64,000 bases of DNA. It comes from Roridomyces roridus (Eukaryota > Basidiomycota > Agaricomycetes > Agaricales > Mycenaceae). Each line of letters starts with the position of its first letter. Within the stretch, counting starts at the first letter, position 1. This document shows positions 21,553-32,820 of this stretch, in pieces. The position numbers were made by a program, and so were the translations under genes. The notes below the pieces were generated by a model. The model was not told the DNA's origin. It was given only the letters and a program-made list of their open reading frames with translations, and did not search any database. The DNA lies in contig JARKIF010000047.1 of assembly GCA_029378245.1 (NCBI GenBank), positions 124,001 to 188,000 on the forward strand, read 5' to 3'.

Positions 21553-23644
21553 ATGCTTTCTGGAATTGTTCTCCTCACAATCGCACTAGGGTTGGTAGGT
21601 ATATACTACCTACACAGTAACCGCCGTTCCAAGCTCCCTCTCCCCCCTGGCCCACGCAAGAAATTTCTTGTGGGGAATCTCTTCGACATTCCGCCCACTT
21701 TGCCTTGGGAGAAGTACATGAAGTGGAGTCGGCTATACGGTTTGCGCTCCATCGCCCGCCAATACTTTCGTTGACTTGCGCTTACAGAGTCCGACATTAT
21801 CCATTTGAACGCAGCGGGCCAGTCGATGGTCATTCTGTCTTCGATGGAATCGGCGGTTGAGCTGCTCGAGAAGAGGTCTTCTATTTATTCGAACAGGTCT
21901 GTATCTATTTTTGCATCATACTTGCTTGACTGTTGTTACAGACCGCGGCTCACGATGGCGAACGAGTTAATGGGCTGGGATTTTCATCTTGGTGATCCCT
22001 CTTGCTGTCTTTTCGATTCCATACTCATTGTCTTACTGGAAGCCTTCATGAGCTACGGTACGTTTCACAAGATCCCCGTCTTCAGTCATGCTAATCATGA
22101 CGTTCTCCACAGGAGAAAGTTGGTGAGCACACCCTTGGCGTGGTACTACGATCTCCAATTTAATCCCTCCAATAGGCGCGCCCATCGCCGCCTCTTTCAC
22201 AATGCATTCCAAGCCGACGCAGCAAAGAACTTCCATCCCAAAGAACTCGCTTCGGCTCGTACGTTGCTGCGTCATATCTTGGACGATCCCGAGGGCAATA
22301 TCATGGCTCGCTTCCAACAGTGAGTCTTCCATTTCCTCGTCTATATCCCTGAATTTAGATGTAAACGCAGGATGACTGCGGAGAACATCATGCACGCCGC
22401 ATACGGTATCGACATCCTCCCCGCAGATGATCCCTACGTGCAGCTTGCCGAAGCAGGTACGAGGTCCCTCACCCGCGCAGTCGTCCCAGGCGCCTTCCTC
22501 GTCGACGCGATCCCGGTTCTGAAATTCGTACCGGCGTGGTTCCCCGGAGCCGGGTTTCACCGGAAAGCCAAGGAGTGGAAAATTCTAGCACAGAACATGC
22601 AAGACTTGCCGTTCGACGAGACTAAGCGCAGGCTTGTGAGTGGAGGCCAAAACTCGAATGCTTTAATCACTCATTGCTTCAGAGTGAAGGCCGCGCCTCG
22701 CACTCATTCGTCGCGGATGCCCTCAACGATCTGGACGATAATACTCAGGATCGAGAGTACCAAGAAAGCCTAATCAAAGCGACAGCCGGGTCGATGTACA
22801 GCGCCGGTGCCGACACGACACTTTCAGCACTAGGCACATTCGTACTAGCTATGCTCGAACATCCCGAGGTTCAGAGAAAGGCGCAATCCGAAATCGACTT
22901 GGTCCTTGGCAATTCGGGACGGTTGCCGGACTTTGGCGATGAAGCCGCTCTGCTGTACGTTTCGGCACTGGTGAAGGAGGTGTTGAGATGGAGACCTGTA
23001 GCGCCGCTTGGATTCCCGCATCTTTCCACGGAGGAGGACGAATATCGGGGGTATAGAATCCCGAAAGGCTCGATTGTCATTAGTAATCTCTGGTATGTGA
23101 GGAGTTCTTTGTGGCTGCAATAACCACATGTTTTAGGGCCATGTTCTACGACGAGGTGATCTCAGAGCAAGCTCCCAGTCCTGCCTAACGGATAGTAGAC
23201 GATTTACCCAGACCCATACAAATTCAAACCGGAACGCTACCTGGAGGGTGACCTGAACCCCGGCCCCGCAAGCTCCCACCCTGCGTTCGGATTCGGTCGA
23301 AGGTGCGTTCTGGTATCAGCCGAATTGACGACTGACTGAGAGTCGTGTTGTTAGAATCTGTCCAGCAAGACACATGGCCGCCTCGACGCTGTTCATCACC
23401 TTCGCCTCCATCCTCGCTGTTTTCGACATCACCAAACCCATTGCGGAGGATGGGAGTATAATCGAGCCCACCCATGAGTATACGGCGGGTGCTATCAATA
23501 TGTTCGTACTTCTGCATTCCACTATGAAACGTGCAGTTGATGGAGAGTTATAGCACGCCGCTGCCGTTCAAGTGTTGTATCAAGCCTCGGTCGAAGGAAG
23601 CAGCAGCTCTTGTTCAGGCGATCGATGATGAAGTCGCCGTCTAG
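21553..23644 (+). CDS. Cytochrome P450 monooxygenase, copy 1
   Basis: A heme-thiolate monooxygenase anchored in the ER by an N-terminal helix (MLSGIVLLTIALGLVGIYYL), followed by the Pro-rich hinge KLPLPPGPRKK. Spliced exons give WEKYMKWSRLYE, then PRLTMANELMGWDFHL and RAHRRLFHNAFQADAAK (C-helix). They continue with the I-helix YSAGADTTLSA, ExxR in KEVLRWRP, PERF-type KFKPERYLEG and heme loop FGFGRRICPARHM. The heme loop has Ala in place of the usual Gly after CP. Ends TAG 23642-23644. At least eight 45-60-bp introns, one with an unusual GTTTGC donor near 21740. Convergent paralog at 23944-26172. Reaction unknown. Confidence 0.9.
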
Positions 23645-23943
23645 CTGGGGTCGTTGTTATTTTTCTGTGCTCAATTTCAGCGTATGTGCATCGACTTCGG
23701 CTTGCCGCTCGGGAAGAAGGTGGTCAGAAGTGATCAGATCATGGCCACATATGTACAAAGTTCAACCGTCTTTTTGTTCAACTCCCAAGTCTGGTACGTT
23801 CCTTCGATTCAATGCGATCCGACGTTGGCCTAGAAAAGGTGGCGCGAACAATCGTCGCCCCTGGCAGTCAGAGTGGAACTGTCATGGAACATTGCTTGTA
23901 GTCAGTATGGACTCGATCTAACGAAGGAGAAAGAGCAACCCGT

Positions 23944-26172
23944 TCATAGTGCCTGAATCAAGGAAACTACCTCCTTAGACCGGGGCTTAATCGAGCATTT
24001 GAAGGGCAGCGGCATGCTATAATCGGATCAGCTTTTTTCAACCACAAAATTCAACCAAAATACTCAACAAGTTGATAGCAGTTCCACTATACTCGTGAGT
24101 GGGCTCGATGACCTGCCCGTCGTCCCCTATAGGTTTGGTGATGTCGAATGTAGCGAGGATGGAAGCTACGGCGATCCAGATTGTGGAGAATGCCAAGTGT
24201 CGAGCGGGGCAGATTCTGGCAGTTTTCAGAGGCACGTTGATGCAATGCAAAGCTAAACGAAAAACACACCTCCTTCCGAACCCAAACGCAGCGTCCGCGT
24301 ATTTTGCGAGATTGGGATCCAGGAGGAAGCGTTCCGGTTTGAATTCATATGCGTGCGGGAAGACGGCCTGGGATTGGTCATGATCAGGGAGCTTTTTGAG
24401 GAGACGTGCAGTGCCGGAAGAATGATACCTCGTCGTGGAAGATAGCCCTAAGAGTCAGTCAGTCAACCCACCGGCCTACGCGTACCGGATATACTTACCA
24501 TAGATTGGAGATGACAACCGATCCTGCAGGAATTCTGTAGCCACGGTATACATCTTCCGCAGAAGATAGTACGTGGGGGAAACCTAGGTGAACCATATCA
24601 TATCCTGTCTGACGATAAATAACGAGAAAACCAACCAAGCGGAGCCACCGGCCTCCACCTCAGCACCTCCCTCACCAACGCCGAAACATACGGTAAATTA
24701 GCCTCGTCGTCAAACGAAGGCAGACCCTGTCCACCGCCAGCATGTTTGCCCGCCATGATCGAATCGATTTCCATCTGCGCCTTCTTCTGCGCCTCGGGGT
24801 TGGCGAGCATGGCAAGGATGAACGTGGCTAGCGCGGAGAGCGTGGTGTCGGTACCGGCGCTGTACATCGTCCCTGCTGTCGCCTTGATAACCCTCTCCCA
24901 ATATTCTCGATCCTGGCTCGAGCTCTCCCCATCCTTGGAGTCGAGGTTGTCGAGGGCTTCGGAGACGAATGAGTGCGGGGCGCTGGATTCAGCCTAGGAA
25001 AGAAAAGAATGGTCAAATCAGGGCAATTGAATAGCAGTGAGACTTACGATGCGCCGTTTCGTCTCTTCAAAAGGCACCTCCTGCATCTTCTGCGCCAAAG
25101 TCTTCCACTCTCGGGCTTTGCGCTTGAACCCAGCGCCCGGGAACCACTCTGGTATGTACCTGAGCAGCGGAATCAAGTCCTACGTTGAAGCCATTCATTT
25201 ATTATAATCTTGGCTGAAAAATGAAAGTAACCTACGACGAGAAACGCCCCGGGAACGACAGCTCGGGTCATGGGATCTGTAGCTGCTTCCGCCAGGTCGA
25301 CGTACGGATCGTTCACTGGGAGGACGTCTATGCCGTATGCCGCGGACATGACGATCTCTGCAGCCATCCTGACATCCGTTTATGATGGTGTCACAGCAGA
25401 AGAGAGAGGCTGGTTTAATACACACTGTCGGAGATGAAGCAACACGTTCTCGGGATCGTCCAGGATGCGGCGCAGTAGAAGGTGTGCCGACAAGAGTTCC
25501 GTCGAGTGAAATTTCTTTATGGCGTCGGCTTGGAACGTGTTCTGGAATAAACGGCGGTGGGCGCGCCTGACATGTAAGAAAACAGTTAAAGAGCCTGCGA
25601 GGTGATGAAGCGCAAACTACTGACCATTGTTCGCCGTATCGCATGAATGCTGTCAGGATCAAATCAGCTACATAGTGGCGTACTTCAGACGAGGTGTTCT
25701 TGCCAAGGTGAAAGTCCCACCCCATTAATTCGTTTGCCATGGTGAGCTGCGGTCTGGAGAAAAGCACAATAAATCCTAAACCAGGCCCGTACGCACACGA
25801 TTCTCGCACCTGTCCGAATAAATCGCCGACCTCCTCTCGAGCAGATCTACTGCAGCTTGCATCGAGGATAATATGATCATCGACTGCCCGGCTGCTTTTA
25901 GATGAATGATATCTGAGTCTACGATTCAAATTAGCCTTGGACGAACTTTGGAGTTGAGTGAAAAGCGACGCACCGTAGCGCCGACTCCATTCCATGTAGG
26001 TCTCCCACGGGAAAGAGGAGGGAATGTCGAATAGATTTCCGACAATAAATCGTTTGCGTGGGCCAGGAGGAAGAGGAAGCTTCGAGCTTTTGTGGTTCCG
26101 GGCGCGGATGAGGAACAGCAACGCGAGCACGAAAATCAGGGCGCTGGAGATGTAGGATAACATCGTGGGCAA
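23944..26172 (-). CDS. Cytochrome P450 monooxygenase, copy 2
   Basis: Paralog of copy 1 with the same exon plan. Signal anchor SYISSALIFVLALLFLIRA and hinge KLPLPPGPRKRFIVGNLFD. Then PQLTMANELMGWDFHLGKN, AAYGIDVLPVNDPYVDLAEA, I-helix YSAGTDTTLSALATF, VREVLRWRPVAPLG, and heme region ICPARHLAFSTIWIA (again CPARH). The last exon reads MPLPFKCSIKPRSKEVVSLI with TGA at 23944-23946. The start may be Met 26172 or 26163. The two genes face each other with about 300 bp between stops, the product of an inverted tandem duplication. Substrate unknown. Confidence 0.88.
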
Positions 26173-26950
26173 GGTCCGTTGTCGGGGAGGTGGGATTTAT
26201 GGCCCGGAGTGGCGCTTGTTCACGCGCGGACTTCGGATCTCGGTGCATATGTAGGGCGCTTTGACGGCGACAGCTGTCGAAACGAGGGGATACAACGGCG
26301 CGGACCGTCGCGGATGTCGCCTCGTGAGGAAAAAAATCTTCCGTAGACTCGAAGTTGGGGTTGTGAAATGTACCTCGGGTCTCCATTTGAAACGCACGGG
26401 TCAGAGACTCCGAGCGAGATTGCGGTGAATTGAGAGCGAGGGCGTTTGAAAGTTCCCTTGTCCGACATTGCTTGGGAGTAAACCAAAAGCCGTTTCGAGA
26501 CGAACTTTGAACGGAGTGCATTAGGGAATCCAGCGCTCCTCAACCTGAAGGTTGATTCTGTGAGGTCGAAAAGTCGTGCCACTGTAACCCTTTAGAGAAA
26601 CCCAGAGACACACACGCCAGCGAGCCACAGAGAATGCAGGGCGGACCGAACGATCGCGAAAGGAGGGAAGGGGGCGCATCCAACACGAGGTGAGTCGAGG
26701 GCGCTGGAGATCGTGTTTCCGAGAATGTCAATGGTCAATCATTGATCAAATCAATCGAATTTGATCGGACTCAAGCTCGATGTCGGTGGCGGCGAAATGA
26801 CATTGAACTTTGAGCCACCTTGGCCGGTCTTGATTGGAGCTTGCACTTGCTGGCAGGTGAATTTTCGAAAGAAACAAGGTGCCGCTGACTTAATGCCGAA
26901 GATATTAGATCACGGGGCACGGGATTATCTCTGAGCGCGGATGCTTATCA
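26173..26950. other. Intergenic, P450 copy 2 promoter to tRNA block
   Basis: No gene recognised. It includes short AT-rich patches (near 26730-26790, gatcaaatcaatcgaatttgat). Confidence 0.4.
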
Positions 26951-27430
26951 ATGGCCGCCTGGCGAAATGGCATCGCGTCTGACTACGATGCATTACCATT
27001 GGATTGTTATCAGGAGATTGCAGGTTCGACCCCTGCGGTGGTCATTATGATTTTCTTCCTGGTGGCAAAGGACTCATTTTTTCCGCCGCCAGCTTTCCAT
27101 TCTCTCTTACAAGGTGATGGGTATCCCCTTGATTGTGGGTGGGACATCTCCGATCGGTGGAAACTTTAAATTCTAACGAGCTACGAATCCACATGCATTG
27201 TGGAAATTTGGTATTCAGCTTGGCGACTTGGCAAGCGTTAACAAATGGGACATGGGGAACGTCGGCCTCTCGCGATCAAAAGTTGCCAGCGACCAAAAGT
27301 AAGAGTTGGCGGAGTATCGATGATGGAAGTGCCGACTGAGTATGCCGCAACTGGCAAATTCACGGATTGTGGACAAAAACTCGAGCGAGTCGGAGGACAA
27401 AATGACCACCGCAGGGGTCGAACCTGCAAT
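26951..27430 (+). repeat. tRNA-bounded block, copy 1 of a direct duplication
   Basis: Essentially identical to 51436-51916 in the same orientation; I see a single one-base length difference in an A run near 27376. Homology begins at the start of the plus-strand tRNA-Arg and ends within the 3' half of the minus-strand tRNA-Arg. The 350-bp spacer between the tRNAs has no recognised gene. Confidence 0.9.
26953..27044 (+). tRNA. tRNA-Arg(ACG), intron-containing
   Basis: Acceptor GGCCGCC pairs with GGTGGTC through two G-U pairs, discriminator A27044. Anticodon stem TCTGA/TCAGG, anticodon ACG at 26985-26987. A 20-nt intron (26989-27008) sits after position 37. The T arm is GCAGG-TTCGACC-CCTGC. Mature length is 72 nt. 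The body is identical to the three other tRNA-Arg genes here. Confidence 0.88.
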
Positions 27431-27499
27431 CTCCTGATTATCTGCTCTGTGAGCTGCTGCGCATCGTAGTCAGACGCGATGCCATTTCGCCAGGCGGCC
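27403..27499 (-). tRNA. tRNA-Arg(ACG), intron-containing, convergent partner
   Basis: Same mature sequence as the gene at 26953. Anticodon ACG (complement of 27465-27467). The 25-nt intron starts TGCGCAGCAG and is unrelated to the plus-strand gene's intron. Faces that gene across about 360 bp. Confidence 0.88.
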
Positions 27500-27798
27500 G
27501 TCAAACAGGACTGCAGCAGGGACACCCCAGGCTCGTTGCTTTCGTAAGGGCCTTCTGCAGAGGGCGACATTTCAATCCATTTCCAAGGCAGAAAAGGCCT
27601 AGGAGTTGAGGAATGCGCGCCTACGAAAATTCAACCTGAATTAAGTACTGGATTTTTTTCCCGTCGACGTCGGGTTCAGTCCAAATCGCCGGCGAAGCGG
27701 GGATAGGTAAGTATTCAACAGCCAGCTGAGTACTTATTTGCTGCGTACTTACCATGCAGGATGGAAAATTCCTGGCTCCGATGCTTCGTTTAGACCAG
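27500..27798. other. Spacer, no gene
   Basis: Contains direct short motifs (aagtattcaacag / gtacttatttgctgcgtactt) but no gene. The 3' two thirds of the broken F-box gene would be expected here and is absent. Confidence 0.35.
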
Positions 27799-27893
27799 AA
27801 CCTGGTCTGTCTATGATTGTCGATAGACAGACCAGTCGATCTCGTTGATCATTGGCTTAACACACCGATTTCCTAATCATAGACAGACTGGTT
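27799..27893. repeat. Nested short inverted repeats (foldback)
   Basis: ctggtctgtcta at 27802-27813 is inverted at 27824-27835 and again, with changes, at 27875-27893. The outer ends (aacctggtctgtctatgatt against aatcatagacagactggtt) form a 95-bp foldback unit. It could be a very small MITE. Confidence 0.6.
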
Positions 27894-28168
27894 ACGAGTC
27901 TAGACAGGACGAGGTACTGGAATATCTCCATCTGAGATTCAAGGACACTCTCTGCCTGTTTCCCTCCGACGTCCGTACGGGTGGTGCATCGACGCATGAA
28001 ATTGGACGCGTAGCATTGCTGCGCGCTGAATTTGTGCCTCGATAGCCGACAAAGGTTGACAATGGAGGCCATAGTAGCACGGCACGAGCTTGGACTACAG
28101 CGAGGGCGTGGAAATGGATACTGCCCGCCAACGGCTGCAGACGTGCGTCAAAACCCATGGGCTCTTCT

Positions 28169-29160
28169 GACATCAGGAAAAGCACCCCAAGGTAATTTGC
28201 AACATTTTACTACAAAATGGTGCCAATTATCGGGAATGTCAACAAAGTTGCAAAGTGTCACCTCCCCAGAGAAATTTACAACATTTTTGCACAAATTATC
28301 TCAGGGATTTCACCCATGTGTGGGCCCTTTTCATCCAGTTACTGAACATTCTGAAGCAATTGAAAGCATAGTTAGAGCAAAAGGGACACACCGGCCTCAA
28401 GGGAGCTTTTCCTGCACCCTCTTGCTTGCTGTTTATTCCTGTGGCTTTGTAACTGACTATGTACTGGACGGAGTGCGCTTATCTGAAGGAAGTGATGGAA
28501 TTAAGATCTAATACAAGTGATAGTAATTTACATTTAAATAATGCTCAGAGTGGGATTTGAACTGGTGACCTCGGGATGAGGCAGAAAACAAAGGAAGACA
28601 TTCAAAACCGGTAGACTAAGTGGGAGGTAGAAAAGGTCGGACTGATGGCAGATACATAGTGGTTGCACCATTCAGTGCCTTATTGACTTAAAGAAGTTGA
28701 GGCATGACTACATAACAACTACATAACCCAGTTGCTTTCAACCTGCAAACTTCTAAATGTGTAGCTAGGCACAAGCACCCCAAATGCACTCAGACCAGTG
28801 ACAAAATCACAAAATCCAATACACCAAATCCTGCCAGTGTACACAATTTGTGATAATTTGTGATAATTTTTCCCGGCGTACACAAAATCTGATAATTTGT
28901 GATAATTATCCAGCTCAGCAGTGTTAGGACCAGAGTTGTTGGCAAGGAGCATTGATCCACCAAGCATGATCCTGTGAAGGCTGTTGGTGATTCAGGCTGA
29001 AACTAGCCCAGAAAAAGTGGTGATGTTCCAGTGAGTACATTTGTAATATCTTTGTATCAAATGTTACAAAGTTGCATGAATGTTCAAAATTGTCTCGACC
29101 CAAAGATAATTTCTCAACAATTTGTACAAAATTGCGAGGGAGGTTTTCCCTGATAGGCTT
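28169..29160. mobile_element. AT-rich insertion in the F-box gene
   Basis: About 990 bp of sequence unlike the F-box genes splits the reading frame. The ends show short imperfect inverted similarity (catcaggaaaagcacccc against tatcagggaaaacctccc). The interior has several (a)caattt/aattatc repeats near both ends and a tRNA-like stretch at 28551-28629. No transposase frame. Class not assigned; target duplication could not be defined. Confidence 0.6.
28551..28629 (-). repeat. tRNA-derived, SINE-like Pol III promoter
   Basis: On the minus strand an A-box-like TAGTCTACCGG lies about 45 bases before a B-box-like AGTTCAAATCC (consensus GGTTCRANTCC), preceded by AGGTCACC as in tRNA T arms. No cloverleaf acceptor is intact. 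Fits a tRNA-derived SINE relic or a decayed tRNA. Confidence 0.45.
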
Positions 29161-29804
29161 CATGCTAAAAGTACAGGCCCAGAACCCGTCCGACTCGACG
29201 GAAGGAAGGGTGCGCAGGAAGATCTCGTAGAGGATCTCGTTTGGGACCCGCCGCACCGGCGAGAGAACCGCTTTGTTCTGCGTATCGTACGCAAGGAGTG
29301 CAGCACGCTCCGCAGCGAGTTGCGACAAGCGCGCGAGTTCTTCGTCGAGGACGGCCAGACGCGCGCCAATCCGAGATGAAGTGGACTGGATGAAGGGGAT
29401 ATCCGAGCTATCGGGGGGCTCATTGGAATGCAGGAGGATGTAATGTCGTGTTCCGGCCTGAGGAGGTGCAGGAGATTGGTCCATGTGGTTCGTGGGTAAG
29501 AAGTGTGAAACACGAACAAACCGACTGCTTGCTGCTTCAAGTTCAAGTGCTACCATGATTCCAGGCTCTTTGGCTTTTTATTCTTATTCTCAGATTCAGT
29601 GCCTTCCTCTAAGGATATTATCTGCCCACGTTCTTGTACATTCGTTCGCCTCGACTAAGTACTTATACTTATTGTGCTGGGCGCGGCGTTCTTGAATCTG
29701 AATCCCGAAAGTCCGTCTCAATTGGTACGAGGTGCAAGTGCCAAGAGAACAACGTTAACAAGAAATTCAAACTCTGTGCCGACAACAGCAAGTACAACTT
29801 TCAA

Positions 29805-31553
29805 TCAGTACATATCCTCAAGGTCTCTAAACGGTACTTTGTGCTCGTTCCACTCGCTGGTGCACATCCAAGAAGCCATCGTCTTCATCACTTGCGTGCC
29901 CTCGTTCGATACAGAGAGCTGCAACCCATCCGCGCGAAGGGCGTCTATCCGATTCTGCATCTCGCCGCTTGGGCTGGGTACACCCGGCTGCACAACTGTG
30001 GCAGCTTCGAGCGCGCGATCCGGCATATTCCATCGAGATTCCAACACTTTGAGGCAGGCCGAGAGGATAGCTTGTGAGCCTCTGGCAATCCCCAGATGAA
30101 TACGAGAGAGCCGCGGGCACAGGACAGTGTCGCGCGGGTCGCTGAAACTAGGGCTGAGGAGGGATGATATAAACCAATGCGTAGCATCATCGGGGTCCCA
30201 TTCTCCGTCCCCACCAGACTCGTCGCTGTCGATGCGTGTATCTTCCCAGGTCCACCCGAATATGATAGCCAGCTCATCGATATGGGGAAATTTCTTCAGA
30301 ATGGTGCTGACGAAAAACGCATCCGCCCCACCCATGAAGCCGAGCTTTCGAATGGTCGGGGTGTTGGCGATGAAACGATCGAGCCCTCGCACCACCTCAC
30401 GGTCCCTTTTACGCCTACCGTGGCGCTGCGCACCCATTCCGAGGGTCAACTGCTCGAGCACGGAAACTTGAAAGTTAGGGAGGGGTTTCGAGTCCGAGAT
30501 ATAGAGGCGATGGAGCTGGGGTAGATAGAAGGTCTCGCCAGGTGCTGGCCACGGGTCAGGCCTATCCGAGGCAATGATGTTGACATAGGCTTCCATAAGA
30601 GTAGGGCTTGCACTCAGAATGCCTCGATGCGTAGCCCAGGATGCGTCGGCGCAGTAACGGGTGAGTTGATTTGGCGGAATGATAATTGTAATTGGCAAAG
30701 GTTCGCCGACGCGAATGCCAACATCGCGGTTCACGCCCAAATGGACCAACCAATGTGCGGTCTGAAAGTAGTCGAATGGCTTCTTCTCCGCATCCCAATC
30801 CATGTCGTCACTATCCCATTCCAGCCACAACCTCCGCAAGAACGGAAGTCGGTCACGAATGAGCGGAAGGAGGGGAAGCAGCTTTGGGGTGACGAGCAGG
30901 TTTAGTTCTTCCCAACGCGGAGAAAACTTGGTGAGGTATTGGAATATCTTTGTCTGAGAGCGAACGATGTGCTTTTCCAGGGCTCGGTCGGAGGCGTCCT
31001 CTCCGAAGTATTTTGAGAGCGCTCGGTGGAGATCGTCGTAGCGCTTAGACCCGAAGTAGATACGTAGCCCATTCGCCCGCTCAATCTGTGCCTCGATGGC
31101 CGCCAAAGGCTGAGAATGGAAGCGACAAAAGCACAGCACGAGCTGGGACCACAGCGCCGGTGTAGAGATGGCTACAGCTCTCCAACGACTGCAGACACGA
31201 GTCAAAACCCACGGACTAACCCTCATGCTGTGAGTACACGCCCAGAGCCCGTCCGACTTGAAGGAAGGAACGGTGAGCACGAAAATCTCGATGAGGAGCT
31301 CGGTGGGCATCCGACGCATCGGGGAGAGTGCTGCTTTGCTCTGCGCGCCATATGAAACGAGTACAGCACGCTCTGCAGCCAACTGCTTCAGGCGAGCGAT
31401 CTCTTCGTCGAGGATGGCCAGACGCGCGTCGATGCGAGATGAAGTGGACTGGATGAATGGAATCTCCGAGGAATCGGGGGGCTCATTGGAATGCAGGAGG
31501 GTGTCGTGTCGTGTTCCAGCCTGAGGAGGCGCAGGAGGGTCACTTTGGTCCAT
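29805..31553 (-). CDS. F-box domain protein of the array
   Basis: Intronless, from Met 31553 (MDQSDPPAPPQAGTRHDTLL). The longer frame starts 31589, but all paralogs align from MDQ. Coiled coil SRIDARLAILDEEIARLKQL, F-box LSPMRRMPTELLIEIFVLTVP, and PWVLTRVCSRWRAVAISTPAL. The leucine-rich region shows conserved family blocks: HLGVNRDVGIRVGEPLP, RYCADASWATHRGIL, FIANTPTIRKLGFMGGAD. Ends WNEHKVPFRDLEDMY. About 582 residues. Likely SCF substrate adaptor. It has the same orientation as the neighbouring copies at 35395 and 37357, forming a tandem array. Confidence 0.88.
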   Translation of the reverse strand: MDQSDPPAPPQAGTRHDTLLHSNEPPDSSEIPFIQSTSSRIDARLAILDEEIARLKQLAAERAVLVSYGAQSKAALSPMRRMPTELLIEIFVLTVPSFKSDGLWACTHSMRVSPWVLTRVCSRWRAVAISTPALWSQLVLCFCRFHSQPLAAIEAQIERANGLRIYFGSKRYDDLHRALSKYFGEDASDRALEKHIVRSQTKIFQYLTKFSPRWEELNLLVTPKLLPLLPLIRDRLPFLRRLWLEWDSDDMDWDAEKKPFDYFQTAHWLVHLGVNRDVGIRVGEPLPITIIIPPNQLTRYCADASWATHRGILSASPTLMEAYVNIIASDRPDPWPAPGETFYLPQLHRLYISDSKPLPNFQVSVLEQLTLGMGAQRHGRRKRDREVVRGLDRFIANTPTIRKLGFMGGADAFFVSTILKKFPHIDELAIIFGWTWEDTRIDSDESGGDGEWDPDDATHWFISSLLSPSFSDPRDTVLCPRLSRIHLGIARGSQAILSACLKVLESRWNMPDRALEAATVVQPGVPSPSGEMQNRIDALRADGLQLSVSNEGTQVMKTMASWMCTSEWNEHKVPFRDLEDMY

Positions 31554-31798
31554 GTGGGCAGTGGGCAAGAAGCGTGAGTGCTGGCACACAGGAACAAATA
31601 AACCGAAGGCTTGCTTTCCATGATTCCGCTTTGCTCATCACTCGTTCTACCTTCAGGCTCTGCATTATATAATCCCTATCCGAGTCATCTCTCCACCTTT
31701 TTCTTGTACATACGTTCGCATTGTCAGACATTCCCGGACAAATATTGTATCTTGTTCCAGGCCCATTCAAGGGGGAATCAACGGCCGAAAATTCGACA

Positions 31799-32334
31799 TA
31801 AGGCTCCAACCTTTTCCGTTTCCAAACCGTTTGTTCCAGAAAAACGGTTTTTATTTCCGTTTTGTTTGTCTGCCTGGGGAAACAGTTTGGCAAACGGTTT
31901 GGAAACGGTTTCCGTTGGCCTAGCTGTGGGGGTTCGAAATCAGTTGAATCTCTTCCTGGTTCCACTCGGGGCACTCGCACCTGCCCTCACATCTGTGTCC
32001 AGCAGCCTCTTGGGGGCATTGGCAAATTCAGCGGCTCTGAAATTGAGCACAGAATGGTCGGCAACCGCTTCGCCGCATTGATGCGCACGGGTGAATTTCT
32101 GATGAACCTCACAAATGGCCTGGGACGCACTCTAATGCCTCCTGAACAGATTCTGTTACCTACCACCAACCTACTACACCATCCTGGAGACAACCAGACC
32201 ACCCTGACCACTGCAAAACGGTGTCAGCAATTCAACCGTTCAGAAACCGTTTGCAACCGTTTCAAACGGTTTCCTATCCGTTTCCGTTCTGTTTGTCCAG
32301 AATGGCAAACGGAAACGAAACGGTTGGAGCCTTA
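31799..32334. mobile_element. 536-bp hAT-like MITE
   Basis: Ends TAAGGCTCCAACC and GGTTGGAGCCTTA are inverted repeats. ATTCGACA is duplicated at 31791-31798 and 32335-32342, the 8-bp duplication of hAT elements. Subterminal regions carry many copies of (A)AACGGTTT or AAACCGTTT, the expected type of transposase-binding cluster. Non-coding. Confidence 0.88.
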
Positions 32335-32820
32335 ATTCGACATAGGGTGGGGGAGGGGGGTCCCGGCCGGACCCTTAAAAAACTTTTTGATGTACATTTC
32401 GAATGTGCTCTGAACGGTCTTAAAAGTAGCTGATATTGTCATTCCACAGCCCCGCAGGTATTTCCCTACCGCTACGAGGTGAATTGATCAAAATTTCCTT
32501 ATTTGGCCTTTCTTTGATCCGAATCACGGTCGGCCGAGTCTGCTAAGATGATTTATCGATAGGGCTAGCATGTGTAACACACTGTACAATGATAATACTG
32601 CATGGACATCTCTGGTGAGTGTCTTTAGGTCCTCATTGGGTCCTCAAACTTCTGTTCGGCACACTGGATTTGAGGTTAACAGAAGCAAACAAGTGATCGC
32701 CGTGGTAGCCGTGGGAAACTCCTTCCCTATATGGTGGGGGAGGGGGGGAGGGGGTCCAGCTGGAGGGCTTAAAACACTTCGAGAGTGGATATCCGAATTT
32801 CGAAAGTTGGGTCCCCCTTG
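32335..32820. other. Intergenic with two G-rich direct repeats
   Basis: ggtgggggagggggg followed by a -cttaaaa-ctt motif occurs at about 32345-32385 and again at about 32733-32780. No gene. Confidence 0.4.

Larger units (their letters stand above)
27915..29484 (-). pseudogene. F-box gene, interrupted by a 1-kb insertion and 3'-truncated
   Basis: From Met 29484 (MDQSPAPPQAGTRHYILLHS) through the coiled coil and F-box (LSPVRRVPNEILYEIFLRTLP) to ACTFSM it matches the intact paralogs. Homology stops at 29161 and resumes at 28168 with AGAAGAGCCCATGGGTTTTG, the coding DNA for SPWVLTHVC, now with frameshifts. It ends near 27915 at the position equivalent to IFQYL. The C-terminal 400 residues are missing. 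The gene is dead or, at best, encodes a short N-terminal F-box peptide that runs into the insert. Confidence 0.85.
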
